A stretch of 24,950 nt of DNA from CAYPEZ01 sp964622275 (GTDB lineage: Bacteria > Patescibacteriota > Minisyncoccia > Phycocordibacterales > UBA6899): assembly GCA_964622275.1 (NCBI GenBank), contig CAZUMX010000012.1:1-24950 (forward strand), given 5' to 3'. The position numbers were made by a program, and so were the translations under genes. The notes under the pieces were generated by a model. The model worked only from the letters and a program-made list of their open reading frames with translations, made no database searches and was not told the DNA's origin. Of the stretch, positions 6,825-13,686 are shown piece after piece (position 1 is the stretch's first letter; the number at the start of each line of letters is the position of its first letter).

Positions 6825-9185
6825 TCACTTTTTACCCTTTGCTGTCTTTTCTTCTTTAGCCATGCGTTTCTCTATTGGAGGGACATAACGCTTGAGAGAG
6901 AGCGAATTTAGGACCACAGAAACAGAACTGAAGGCCATGGCAAATCCTGCAATCTCGGGGCGAAGGGTCGCCTGCGAGAGGTTGCGGAAGACGATACCCC
7001 ATGAACCCCAGGCACGCTCGATATTGAGTACCCACTGCGCAGGCTGACCTCCCGTCTGAGTAATGAGAAGGTGGGCTCCAGCAGCAACAGGAATCGCGAC
7101 GACATTGTAGAAGAATGCCCAGAAAAGATTTTGCCAGACTTTCTTGATGGTCTTTGCAGAGAGCTGAATTGCTGTCACCACATCACGAAGGTCGTCCTTC
7201 ACAAGAATAATCTCTCCAGTCTCAATGGCCACATCAGAGCCTGACCCGATAGCGATACCGAGATCTGCCTGGGCAAGCGCTGGGGAGTCATTGATGCCGT
7301 CCCCCACCATGGCAACCTTCTTCCCTTCTGCTTGAAGTTTCTTTACATTCTCGGCTTTGTCTTGAGGAAGCACTTCGGCGAGCACGCGGTCGATGCCCAC
7401 CACTCGAGCAATCGCATTCGCGGTCTTCGGATTGTCTCCTGTGATCATCACGATCTCTTTGCCCATCTTCTTGAGCTCTTGAATGGCTTCCTTTGCGAAT
7501 GGCTTGAGTGTGTCAGCCATCCCAATGACAGCTGCGAGCTTTCCATCAACAATCATATAGACCGCGGTCTTGGCTTCATCTTGGAGGCGGTGCATCACAT
7601 CTTCTTGGCCCTTCGTATCAATCTTCACAAGTTCCATACACTTTTGGTTGCCGATGATGATGTGGCGGTTCATCACTTTTCCCTCGAGACCCATACCAGA
7701 GATCGCTTTGAAGTCCTTGGGCTCTTCGAGCTTCTTGCCGGTCTCCTTCCCCTTCTCGACGACAGCACGCGCGAGTGGGTGCTCGCTGCCAGTTTCGAGT
7801 GATGCGGCCATATAGACAAGATCGTCTTTCTTAAAGGATGGGTCGATGACTTCAAAATCAGTCACGACAGGCTTTCCTACGGTGAGTGTGCCTGTCTTGT
7901 CAAACACAATAGCGTTGATACGATATGCCATCTCGAGTGCTTCTCCCCCCTTCAAAATAATCCCGTACTTTGCTGCACGACCGATACCGACCACGAGTGC
8001 TGTGGGTGTCGCAAGACCCATGGCACATGGACAAGAAATCACGAGGACAGCAATCATCTTAATGAGTGCAGCACGAAATGGAAATTCTCCGATGAAGTAC
8101 CACCCGATGAAGACCACAACAGAGAGAATCACGACTGCAGGTACAAAGTACTCCGACACCTTATCAACGAGATCTTGAACAGGAGCACGCTTTGCCTGAG
8201 CTTCCTCGACCATGCGAATGATCTGATAGAGGAGCGTATCCTTCCCCACTTTTTCGGCTTTGAACTTGATGAGGCCTTCTTGGTTGATTGTCGCACCAAT
8301 GGCTTTGTCTCCCACGGTCTTTCCGACTGGCATCGACTCTCCTGTAACGACCTTCTCATCGATATGCGTCTTTCCTTCGACAATTGTGCCGTCGACGGGA
8401 ATCTTCTCTCCGGGACGGACGACAACGACATCACCCACCTTCAGATCAGCGAGGGGAATCGTGACTTCTTGGCCATCACGCATGACGTGGGCTTCCTTGG
8501 CTTCGAGTTTAAGCAGCTCTTTGATGGCAGCAGAGGCCCTCCCCTTCGCAAGAGCTTCGACATAGCGACCCAAGAGGATGAATGTCATGAGCGCTGCCGA
8601 CGACTCCCAGAAAGGATGGTCGATATTGAAGAAAAGGAACCCGAACATGGAATAGAAGTACGCCGCACTCGTGCCGATCATGACCAGCACATCCATGTTT
8701 GCCGCACCGACACGAATAGAAGTGAAAGAGTTCTTGTAGAACTGCCACCCGATGACGAACTGAATGGGCGTCGAGAGGATCCAGTAGATATAGTTGAGGT
8801 CGATCCCCCAGATCGCATGAACGTGCGGGAGATTGAACATGTGGATGAGCATGTAGTAAACGACGATCGGGGCAGAAAGGAATGCTGCTGCCTTGAAGCG
8901 CTTCTTTGCCTCTGTGATCTTCTTTTCGTCTTTCTTTTCTTCTACTTCAATACTCGCGGTGTCTTCGCTAGGGCGAATGAGGTCGTACCCGAGCTTATTA
9001 ATGAATGCATCGATGGTCTCAAGTGAGATCGTGCTGTCGTCGTATTCGATAGCGGTTTTCTCGCTTCCGTAACTTGTTTGTATCGCAGAGACGCCCGCTT
9101 GCTTCCCTACTAATTTATCAATCAACACCGAGCACGACGCACAGTGCATACCTTTGACTTTGAGAATGACTTTTTGTACTGCCAT
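6825..9185 (-). CDS. copA: Cu(I)-exporting P1B-type ATPase
   Basis: A 786-aa copper pump of full family length. An N-terminal HMA domain has GMHCASC (Cys15, Cys18). The catalytic set is complete: TGES 281-284, CPC 385-387 in the metal-path helix, DKTGT with phospho-Asp429, SEHP 467-470 (nucleotide domain), TGD 582-584 and GDGIND 628-633. The Cu(I)-specific features of the P1B-1 class are present: YN at 693-694 and MxxSS at 750-754. The loop between the last two helices (about 706-743) is about 28 residues longer than in typical CopA. It moves Cu(I) from cytosol to the outside. Neighbours are the cupredoxin upstream and the small chaperone downstream, all in one operon. The start has no obvious ribosome site. 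Confidence 0.96.
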   Translation of the reverse strand: MAVQKVILKVKGMHCASCSVLIDKLVGKQAGVSAIQTSYGSEKTAIEYDDSTISLETIDAFINKLGYDLIRPSEDTASIEVEEKKDEKKITEAKKRFKAAAFLSAPIVVYYMLIHMFNLPHVHAIWGIDLNYIYWILSTPIQFVIGWQFYKNSFTSIRVGAANMDVLVMIGTSAAYFYSMFGFLFFNIDHPFWESSAALMTFILLGRYVEALAKGRASAAIKELLKLEAKEAHVMRDGQEVTIPLADLKVGDVVVVRPGEKIPVDGTIVEGKTHIDEKVVTGESMPVGKTVGDKAIGATINQEGLIKFKAEKVGKDTLLYQIIRMVEEAQAKRAPVQDLVDKVSEYFVPAVVILSVVVFIGWYFIGEFPFRAALIKMIAVLVISCPCAMGLATPTALVVGIGRAAKYGIILKGGEALEMAYRINAIVFDKTGTLTVGKPVVTDFEVIDPSFKKDDLVYMAASLETGSEHPLARAVVEKGKETGKKLEEPKDFKAISGMGLEGKVMNRHIIIGNQKCMELVKIDTKGQEDVMHRLQDEAKTAVYMIVDGKLAAVIGMADTLKPFAKEAIQELKKMGKEIVMITGDNPKTANAIARVVGIDRVLAEVLPQDKAENVKKLQAEGKKVAMVGDGINDSPALAQADLGIAIGSGSDVAIETGEIILVKDDLRDVVTAIQLSAKTIKKVWQNLFWAFFYNVVAIPVAAGAHLLITQTGGQPAQWVLNIERAWGSWGIVFRNLSQATLRPEIAGFAMAFSSVSVVLNSLSLKRYVPPIEKRMAKEEKTAKGKK

Positions 9186-9209
9186 ACGATGTTGATTAGC
9201 TAAAAAGTA

Positions 9210-9644
9210 TTACCGAGGCTTCACACGGAGAATTCCTGTCTGATCAAAGTGACCACGCTCTTTCCCATCAACAATCCCAGACCCACAAGAAACGGAACAG
9301 ATGAACGGATAATCACCTGCCTTTGTCGCAACAAACTCAGGAATGATGGCTGTTGAGTTTGCGGGAATGCGCTGAGACACTCCGTATGCATCAATCTGCA
9401 CACCGTGGTCATAGCTATCTTCATTCACAAAAGAGAGACGTACCGTATCTCCCTGATCTACCTCAATAATATCGGGTTTGAACTCCCAGCGATTCTTGGT
9501 TGCGGTCACAGTAATCTCGCGAACCTTACCTTGCGCAATGGCGTTCGCAGTCTCTTGTTGAGATGCTTTGTTTGTTGATTTATAGATGGCCCCACCTCCG
9601 ATAAGAACAAGAAGTAGGATTCCAATAATAGCGAATTTGTTCAT
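9210..9644 (-). CDS. Membrane-anchored cupredoxin with a CuA-like cysteine pair
   Basis: A 144-aa exported protein: an N-terminal helix (about 4-20) anchors a cupredoxin domain related to cytochrome oxidase subunit II. Likely copper ligands are His80 (YDHG), Cys116 and Cys120 (CSVSCG, the same four-residue spacing as CuA) and His132. In relatives the second Cys is followed closely by Gly-x-Gly-His-x-x-Met. Here about seven extra residues separate them and the Met position is Gln135. No oxidase subunit I, cytochrome or other respiratory gene is in the window. It sits just before copA, so it probably binds copper exported by CopA. Electron transfer, copper storage or copper delivery are all possible. 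Confidence 0.88.
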   Translation of the reverse strand: MNKFAIIGILLLVLIGGGAIYKSTNKASQQETANAIAQGKVREITVTATKNRWEFKPDIIEVDQGDTVRLSFVNEDSYDHGVQIDAYGVSQRIPANSTAIIPEFVATKAGDYPFICSVSCGSGIVDGKERGHFDQTGILRVKPR

Positions 9645-9659
9645 AGTTCTTGTAAGACT

Positions 9660-9920
9660 TTATTCAACCCGTAAATACTTATCGACACTTATAGACAATA
9701 GACCCATAAGTATGAGCGATGTGCCAACGAGCATCCACCACTTAGAACTCCATGGGGTCGCAAGGCTAAATCCTTCTGCTTCAACTTCATGAATCACTGA
9801 ATTTGTTACGCCGGTTTCTTCATCTCCATCGTCAACCCCACCATGAGCAAACGTCAACACAGGAATAATCAAGCAACTTGCAATCATCAAGGAAAGGAAT
9901 GATGTTTTTAATGTCTTCAT
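9660..9920 (-). CDS. Small exported, C-terminally anchored protein of the copper operon
   Basis: An 86-aa protein of unknown family. It has a typical signal peptide (positive start, hydrophobic 8-24, probable cleavage after FA at 24-25), giving a mature N-terminus that begins HGG. An acidic stretch (DDGDEE, about 30-35) follows, and one C-terminal transmembrane helix lies at about 61-79. The mature exported part is only about 35 residues. An N-terminal His next to acidic residues could be a copper-binding (ATCUN or histidine-brace-like) terminus, but that is speculation. It lies between the DsbD-like and cupredoxin genes with short gaps on both sides, so it belongs to the operon. Confidence 0.7.
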   Translation of the reverse strand: MKTLKTSFLSLMIASCLIIPVLTFAHGGVDDGDEETGVTNSVIHEVEAEGFSLATPWSSKWWMLVGTSLILMGLLSISVDKYLRVE

Positions 9921-9952
9921 AAATCAAAAGTCTATTAATAGTAGCATGCACA

Positions 9953-11464
9953 CTAGTGAGTATGTGTGTGTCCATCCCCAGCAGTGGATGCAGCTGAAGA
10001 TTCTGTGGGGGGAGCCTTCCCATCAAGAATAGTAATGACATCCTTTACCTTAGGAATATTTATCCCTGCTCCAGCTGTATCAGCGTGGGTGTGGTCGTGC
10101 CCCTCAACACTCGCCACATAGCGGAACCACATGGGAAGAGCCCATGCAAAAGTGATCACAATAAAGAGTGTCGCAAAGAAGTACTTCCCTCTGCGCTGCG
10201 ACAAGAGCTTCTCCTCATACTCCTGGGCTTCTGGGTTGCGGAGACCTGACCCTGTGCCGTATTTCTCTACCTCTTCGTGCGCGCGGCGTTCTTGTTCGAG
10301 CCCGTCCATAAGTGTCTCTATTTCCTTGATGCGAACTCCGTGTGCGCTCTCTGGAATGCGTGTTGAGACTTCATAGCTTCGAAGCTCTTCGCGGAGCTTG
10401 TCCATCTTGTGCTCAATCGCTTGCATGCGAAGCGCTGGCGTCGACTTTACGCGCTTACGCTCTTTGAACCAATACCACCACAACGGGAGTATCCATAGGA
10501 AAACCACAAACCAATTCCCCCATTCAAGCGGCTGACCAAAGAGTCCTACGCCTGTCTCGAGTCCATGCACATGTGCAACATTGGTCCCAAGATTTGTGTT
10601 GAGCGCCTCATTAACTCCATGCTCATTGGTGAGCTTTTCGAGAAGATTGTGCTGCCCTGAGTTGACCCACCAGTCATGCGAGAAGAGTCCAAGCGTGAGG
10701 ATGAAGCCCGCCACAAATACCATCGCCCATCCAGTCGCGCGCTCAATCCTGTCTTTGCGAGCCATGAGCCACGAGAGGCCGTTGATCCCACCGACAGCGA
10801 GAAGTGAAAGAATGAGAAGTGGAATAACGCGACCAATCGCATGAATAAGGAAAAGTGTCCATCCGTAAAAAATATTTCCTGATGAAGCGATCTCAATGAG
10901 AATGAGCGGAGTGGCAGGGTGTGGGCATCCTACTCCGACGTTCCCCAAAAAAAGGCCGAGAAGAAATGCTTTGGTCTCATCCTTTTGCATCTGAATGAAG
11001 CCGGGAGCGCTCCCTGTATAGCTAGGCATCCGAAACTTTACGAGGCCAATTTCTCCAAGCGCAAAGGTATAGGCAAAAATTCCCGCAAGGAAATAGATCC
11101 AATTCTTTATGCCCTCTCCATCTGCGCCAAGGTACTGGATGCCTGCTTTTCCAAAGGCCGCAGCGATCACCCCATAGAGCGAGAGCATGAGTGCAACACC
11201 AGTACCAAACGACAGTGCCATGCGAAGACCTTTGCCGATACCCTTGCCCATCACCATCGGAACAATCACAAATGCGAGTGGGAGGGTGCACGGCATGACA
11301 ATCATCGTGAGTCCAGCTGCAAACGAGAAGAGATACCACCCGAGTTGTCCAAGATCGCCTGTTGGAAGGAAGAAGAAGAACCAAATGAGCGCTACTGCAG
11401 TAATGACCGTTAGTCCTAGTGCCGCAAGGAGGATGATGTTATGCGATGTTTTTTCTGGAGTCAT
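9953..11464 (-). CDS. DsbD/CcdA-like thiol-transfer membrane protein with His-rich tail
   Basis: A 503-aa polytopic protein. The N-terminal ~260 residues match the DsbD/CcdA transmembrane domain, with one redox Cys in MPCTLPL (Cys59) and the partner in VGVGCPHP (Cys180). These pass electrons from a cytosolic thioredoxin across the membrane. Two further hydrophobic segments (about 318-336 and 430-448) flank a charged, probably coiled-coil region (about 340-420). The C-terminus is His-rich: GHDHTHAD at about 455-462 and GHTHTH as the last six residues. It lacks the thioredoxin-like domain of classical DsbD; the thioredoxin-like protein encoded just upstream may supply it. In this operon it could keep cupredoxin cysteines reduced or handle copper through its His tail. 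Confidence 0.85.
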   Translation of the reverse strand: MTPEKTSHNIILLAALGLTVITAVALIWFFFFLPTGDLGQLGWYLFSFAAGLTMIVMPCTLPLAFVIVPMVMGKGIGKGLRMALSFGTGVALMLSLYGVIAAAFGKAGIQYLGADGEGIKNWIYFLAGIFAYTFALGEIGLVKFRMPSYTGSAPGFIQMQKDETKAFLLGLFLGNVGVGCPHPATPLILIEIASSGNIFYGWTLFLIHAIGRVIPLLILSLLAVGGINGLSWLMARKDRIERATGWAMVFVAGFILTLGLFSHDWWVNSGQHNLLEKLTNEHGVNEALNTNLGTNVAHVHGLETGVGLFGQPLEWGNWFVVFLWILPLWWYWFKERKRVKSTPALRMQAIEHKMDKLREELRSYEVSTRIPESAHGVRIKEIETLMDGLEQERRAHEEVEKYGTGSGLRNPEAQEYEEKLLSQRRGKYFFATLFIVITFAWALPMWFRYVASVEGHDHTHADTAGAGINIPKVKDVITILDGKAPPTESSAASTAGDGHTHTH

Positions 11465-11494
11465 ACGAAAGAGCGAAGGAAGGAGCGGAGAAAC

Positions 11495-11755
11495 TTAGGA
11501 CAGGGATTTTAACTTTTCAATAAACTTATCTTTATTGACTCCTCCGGTTGCAAAGAGTTCGCCATTTAATAGAATTCCTGGCGATGCGAATATCTGATGC
11601 TTACCTACGAGAGCTTGCCCTTCGGGGGTAACAATAGAAGTCTCCTTTAATGTGACGTTGCTCCACGAAGGTGCGGCCGTCTTCCAAAATTCAAGAAAAT
11701 CGTGGCAATGCGTGCATCCAGGTGAAGTCAGCACCTCAAGAAGAACAGGTTTCAT
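11495..11755 (-). CDS. Small thioredoxin-like protein with CTHC motif
   Basis: An 86-aa thioredoxin-fold protein with an active-site-like CTHC at residues 14-17 after the first beta strand, and a cis-Pro segment (FASPGILLNG) before a final helix. The size fits the glutaredoxin-like/Thioredoxin_3 group. I start it at ATG 11755: GAGGT lies 7 nt upstream, and the longer frame to 11812 would add an unrelated 19 residues spanning the promoter. It has no signal peptide, so it is probably cytosolic and may donate electrons to the DsbD-like protein encoded 30 nt downstream. It is the first gene of the copper operon. Confidence 0.85.
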   Translation of the reverse strand: MKPVLLEVLTSPGCTHCHDFLEFWKTAAPSWSNVTLKETSIVTPEGQALVGKHQIFASPGILLNGELFATGGVNKDKFIEKLKSLS

Positions 11756-11769
11756 AATGTATACCTCAT

Positions 11770-11775
11770 AGTATA
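11770..11775 (-). promoter_or_regulatory. Probable -10 of the copper operon
   Basis: TATACT on the minus strand, 14 nt before the ATG at 11755. The -35 (GGTTTA or AGGTTT, 16-17 nt away) is weak. I see no clear copper-regulator operator around it. Confidence 0.45.
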
Positions 11776-11850
11776 ACTGAGAACACCGTGCTAAACCTAG
11801 AAGTTTGTCCACACTGGGGTATGTGCGACCACAAGACGTCGATGCCCATG

Positions 11851-11856
11851 TATACT
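11851..11856 (+). promoter_or_regulatory. -10 hexamer for a leaderless mRNA
   Basis: TATACT ends 7 nt before the ATG at 11864, so transcription would begin at about the start codon. There is no ribosome-binding site between them and no clear -35. Confidence 0.55.
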
Positions 11857-11863
11857 TCTCTGT

Positions 11864-12598
11864 ATGCCCTATATTTCTAACGAAAAGCGCGTAGTCCTAG
11901 ACCCGCTCATATCTGAAATCGCAAACATCATCATTCATGGAAATAAAGAAATGCGGGCACAGGCGCTCTATGACACAGTCTATTATCTCGCCCTCGAAAA
12001 TCGTGGAGATGGGAAATATCGGAATTGGAACGAACTCTCTGGGGCGCTGATGTGTATGTCTGCAGAACTTCGAAGACGCATGACATCGCGTATTCCACGG
12101 TCACTCGCATATACCCCCGATGAAGCACGAAAGCGATGGGGACCATTTCCCACCACCATCTCGCCAAAGACTCCCCTTGCGATGAAACTCACAATTGAGA
12201 AACTCGCACTCGCAGTATCACATCTTGATCGCGCAGACCACGAAGAAGTGATGCGCAAAACACTCGCACTAAAAAACATCCCCCGCCCGCACGAACCAAT
12301 TATTGAATCACTCATGGACAGACTCCCGGTCGAGCGAGCAGGTAATCTCAATTACGCCATGACAAAACTGTGTGTCCTCCTCAATCCTGCGAATGATGCA
12401 GGAGACTGGCTGGCGATCGAAGATATCTTGGCGGGTGCTGGATGGCTCCCTCATCGACTGTTCCAAGAACTCTACACACGATACATCGGTGAATATGAGG
12501 ACAAGAAAGTCGCTGACCATGGTGATGTGTACCCTCCGCTACCCGACCTCACCCCACGCAGTGCTGTGAAGCGAAAGAAGTTTTTTGGGCTGTTTTAA
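11864..12598 (+). CDS. DUF6899-like protein with apparent internal duplication
   Basis: A 244-aa soluble protein. The opening MPYISNEKR..LDPLI and the final part (GNLNYAMTKL...YEDKKVADHGDVYP, about 165-228) match my memory of the DUF6899 family, small proteins in phages and CPR bacteria of about 90-100 aa. Here the N-terminal ~75 residues look like one incomplete copy (ending near ELRRRM) and residues about 145-230 like a second, more complete copy, joined by a linker rich in Pro and Lys. Function of the family is unknown. It is probably translated from a leaderless mRNA. It is divergent from the copper operon and followed by the structured RNA. Confidence 0.8.
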   Translation: MPYISNEKRVVLDPLISEIANIIIHGNKEMRAQALYDTVYYLALENRGDGKYRNWNELSGALMCMSAELRRRMTSRIPRSLAYTPDEARKRWGPFPTTISPKTPLAMKLTIEKLALAVSHLDRADHEEVMRKTLALKNIPRPHEPIIESLMDRLPVERAGNLNYAMTKLCVLLNPANDAGDWLAIEDILAGAGWLPHRLFQELYTRYIGEYEDKKVADHGDVYPPLPDLTPRSAVKRKKFFGLF

Positions 12599-12641
12599 AA
12601 CTGCCTTGCAAAGACTATACATCCACACACCTGAAACACAC

Positions 12642-12669
12642 TTGACAGATTTTGATATTCGTGTATACT
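12642..12669 (+). promoter_or_regulatory. Strong sigma70-type promoter of the orphan RNA
   Basis: A perfect -35 TTGACA (12642-12647) and -10 TATACT (12664-12669) separated by 16 nt. It is the best promoter in the window. The expected start is near 12676, with no gene in a translatable arrangement downstream on this strand before the terminator. Confidence 0.75.
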
Positions 12670-12675
12670 GTATCC

Positions 12676-12943
12676 CAGAATTGCTGGGGGGTTGTCATGA
12701 GCTAGGTGCGCGTCTTTATACGCGAGCGTGTGCAAATCACACAAGGTATCCTTCCTCTACCGCTTGGAGGATGATTTGGTGCTTCACCACTCATGACAAC
12801 CCCCTTGAGGAATTGAATCGGTTCGGTCGCCCCGCTCTCCCTGTGGGCAATGCGGGTTTAGTCCATCTGCCTTCTCCTCGCAAGAGAGCGGGGCGACCAC
12901 CAACATGTCACACAGCCATCCATTCATATAGGATGGCTTTTTT
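12676..12943 (+). ncRNA. Orphan structured RNA, about 268 nt, family unknown
   Basis: This 343-bp gap between the DUF6899-like gene and engB holds a complete RNA gene. After a strong promoter comes P1, a perfect 15-bp stem (12687-12701 with 12790-12804). It encloses hairpins 12709-12713/12720-12724, 12728-12732/12738-12742, 12748-12755/12766-12772 (one bulge) and 12777-12781/12785-12789. After a 20-nt linker comes P6, a second perfect 15-bp stem (12825-12839 with 12884-12898), with an inner 5-bp pairing 12845-12849/12868-12872. Linker GAGGA (12807-12811) can pair with TCCTC in the P6 loop (12875-12879), a possible pseudoknot. A classic terminator ends it. I find none of the hallmark sequences of tmRNA, RNase P RNA or SRP RNA, and the shape is not 6S-like. 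It does not precede a same-strand gene closely enough to be a riboswitch. Confidence 0.75.
12914..12943 (+). terminator. Rho-independent terminator of the orphan RNA
   Basis: AGCCATCC/GGATGGCT, 8-bp stem with a 9-nt loop, followed by a run of six T. It overlaps the engB stop region on the opposite strand; there the T run is missing, so it acts on the plus strand. Confidence 0.85.
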
Positions 12944-13541
12944 ATACCAATCCGAGTGCGGCGCGGACTTCACTCTTCCCTTCTCCTGACTTCGCAGAAT
13001 GTGGGAAAATTTTTGCGCCAGGAAATGCTTCTGACAATCGCTTCATGGTCAGTGCACGTTCTTTTTGATTAAGGCGATCGCACTTATTCGCAATAATGAC
13101 GTAAGGGTGTTTCTCTGTCTCGCACACACGTGCAGCTTCGAGATCGAAGTCTGTGGGGGGAACCATCGCATCAACAACGAGCGCAACGGTGGGCTTTGCC
13201 CCAGACTCAGCGAGATACCAGAGAATATGCTTTCGCAACTTTTGCCTTCCCTTCTCAGACAAAAGGCTCCATCCATACCCAGGAAGATCACAGACGAGAA
13301 ACTGTTTCCCGAGCGTCTCGACACGGAAAAGATTAATCTCGAGAGTCTTCCCTGGACGAGCGCTGGTCTTTGCCACGGGCTGAGACAAGAGTGCGTTGAT
13401 CGTCGAAGATTTCCCTGCGTTGGATCGGCCAATGAAAGCGATCTGAGGGATCGGCTCGAGAATGATGGGGTCGGTTCCTTTGATCCCCTTTAAAAATCGA
13501 ACGATAAAGGATTGTTGGTGCTTTGGCTGGACCCTTTGCAT
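12942..13541 (-). CDS. engB: Ribosome biogenesis GTP-binding protein EngB (YihA/YsxC)
   Basis: A 199-aa TRAFAC GTPase of usual EngB length. G1 GRSNAGKSS is at 38-46, G2 region SARPGKT at 60-66, G3 DLPGYG at 85-90, G4 NKCD at 152-155 and G5 SAKSGEG at 182-188. The RPGKT and DLPGYG forms are diagnostic for this family, which assists large-subunit assembly. The start at 13541 has a weak promoter-like pair upstream (TTGCTC, 17 nt, TAGGAT at 13553-13548) with only 6 nt between the -10 and the ATG, so it may be leaderless. The gene stands alone, convergent with the orphan RNA. Confidence 0.96.
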   Translation of the reverse strand: MQRVQPKHQQSFIVRFLKGIKGTDPIILEPIPQIAFIGRSNAGKSSTINALLSQPVAKTSARPGKTLEINLFRVETLGKQFLVCDLPGYGWSLLSEKGRQKLRKHILWYLAESGAKPTVALVVDAMVPPTDFDLEAARVCETEKHPYVIIANKCDRLNQKERALTMKRLSEAFPGAKIFPHSAKSGEGKSEVRAALGLV

Positions 13542-13606
13542 AGGCGCATCCTACAAGATGTCCACCCGCAGAGCAATGACGTCTTACGACATCCACATCA
13601 CAATGA

Positions 13607-13635
13607 TTGTCGCACTGTATTCAGACTGATATAGT
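13607..13635 (+). promoter_or_regulatory. Promoter of the DsbA-family gene
   Basis: -35 TTGTCG (13607-13612), 17-nt spacer, -10 TATAGT (13630-13635). The start is expected near 13642. This excludes the GTG at 13636 as a start codon and supports the ATG at 13687. Confidence 0.65.
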
Positions 13636-13686
13636 GTGGAGGTTCAATCGAGAACGCTTTTACTCTTAATATTCATAGTCCCAATC

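Noticed and set aside
8175..9026. A 283-codon plus-strand frame opposite copA
   Set aside because: It is a long antisense frame caused by the codon bias of copA; its translation is rich in Asp, Glu, His and Arg without any recognisable domain.
11756..11812. A 19-residue N-terminal extension of the thioredoxin-like protein
   Set aside because: It spans the putative promoter and lacks a ribosome site, whereas the ATG at 11755 has GAGGT at good spacing.
12585..12989. A 134-codon plus-strand frame across the gap before engB
   Set aside because: It runs through the promoter, the two long RNA stems and the terminator, has no ribosome site at its start and ends inside engB. The RNA interpretation explains the sequence better.
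13636..13686. GTG start giving a 17-residue longer DsbA-family protein
   Set aside because: The GTG directly follows the -10 of the promoter, so it would lie upstream of the transcript start. The ATG at 13687 gives the usual short N-terminus before the membrane helix.
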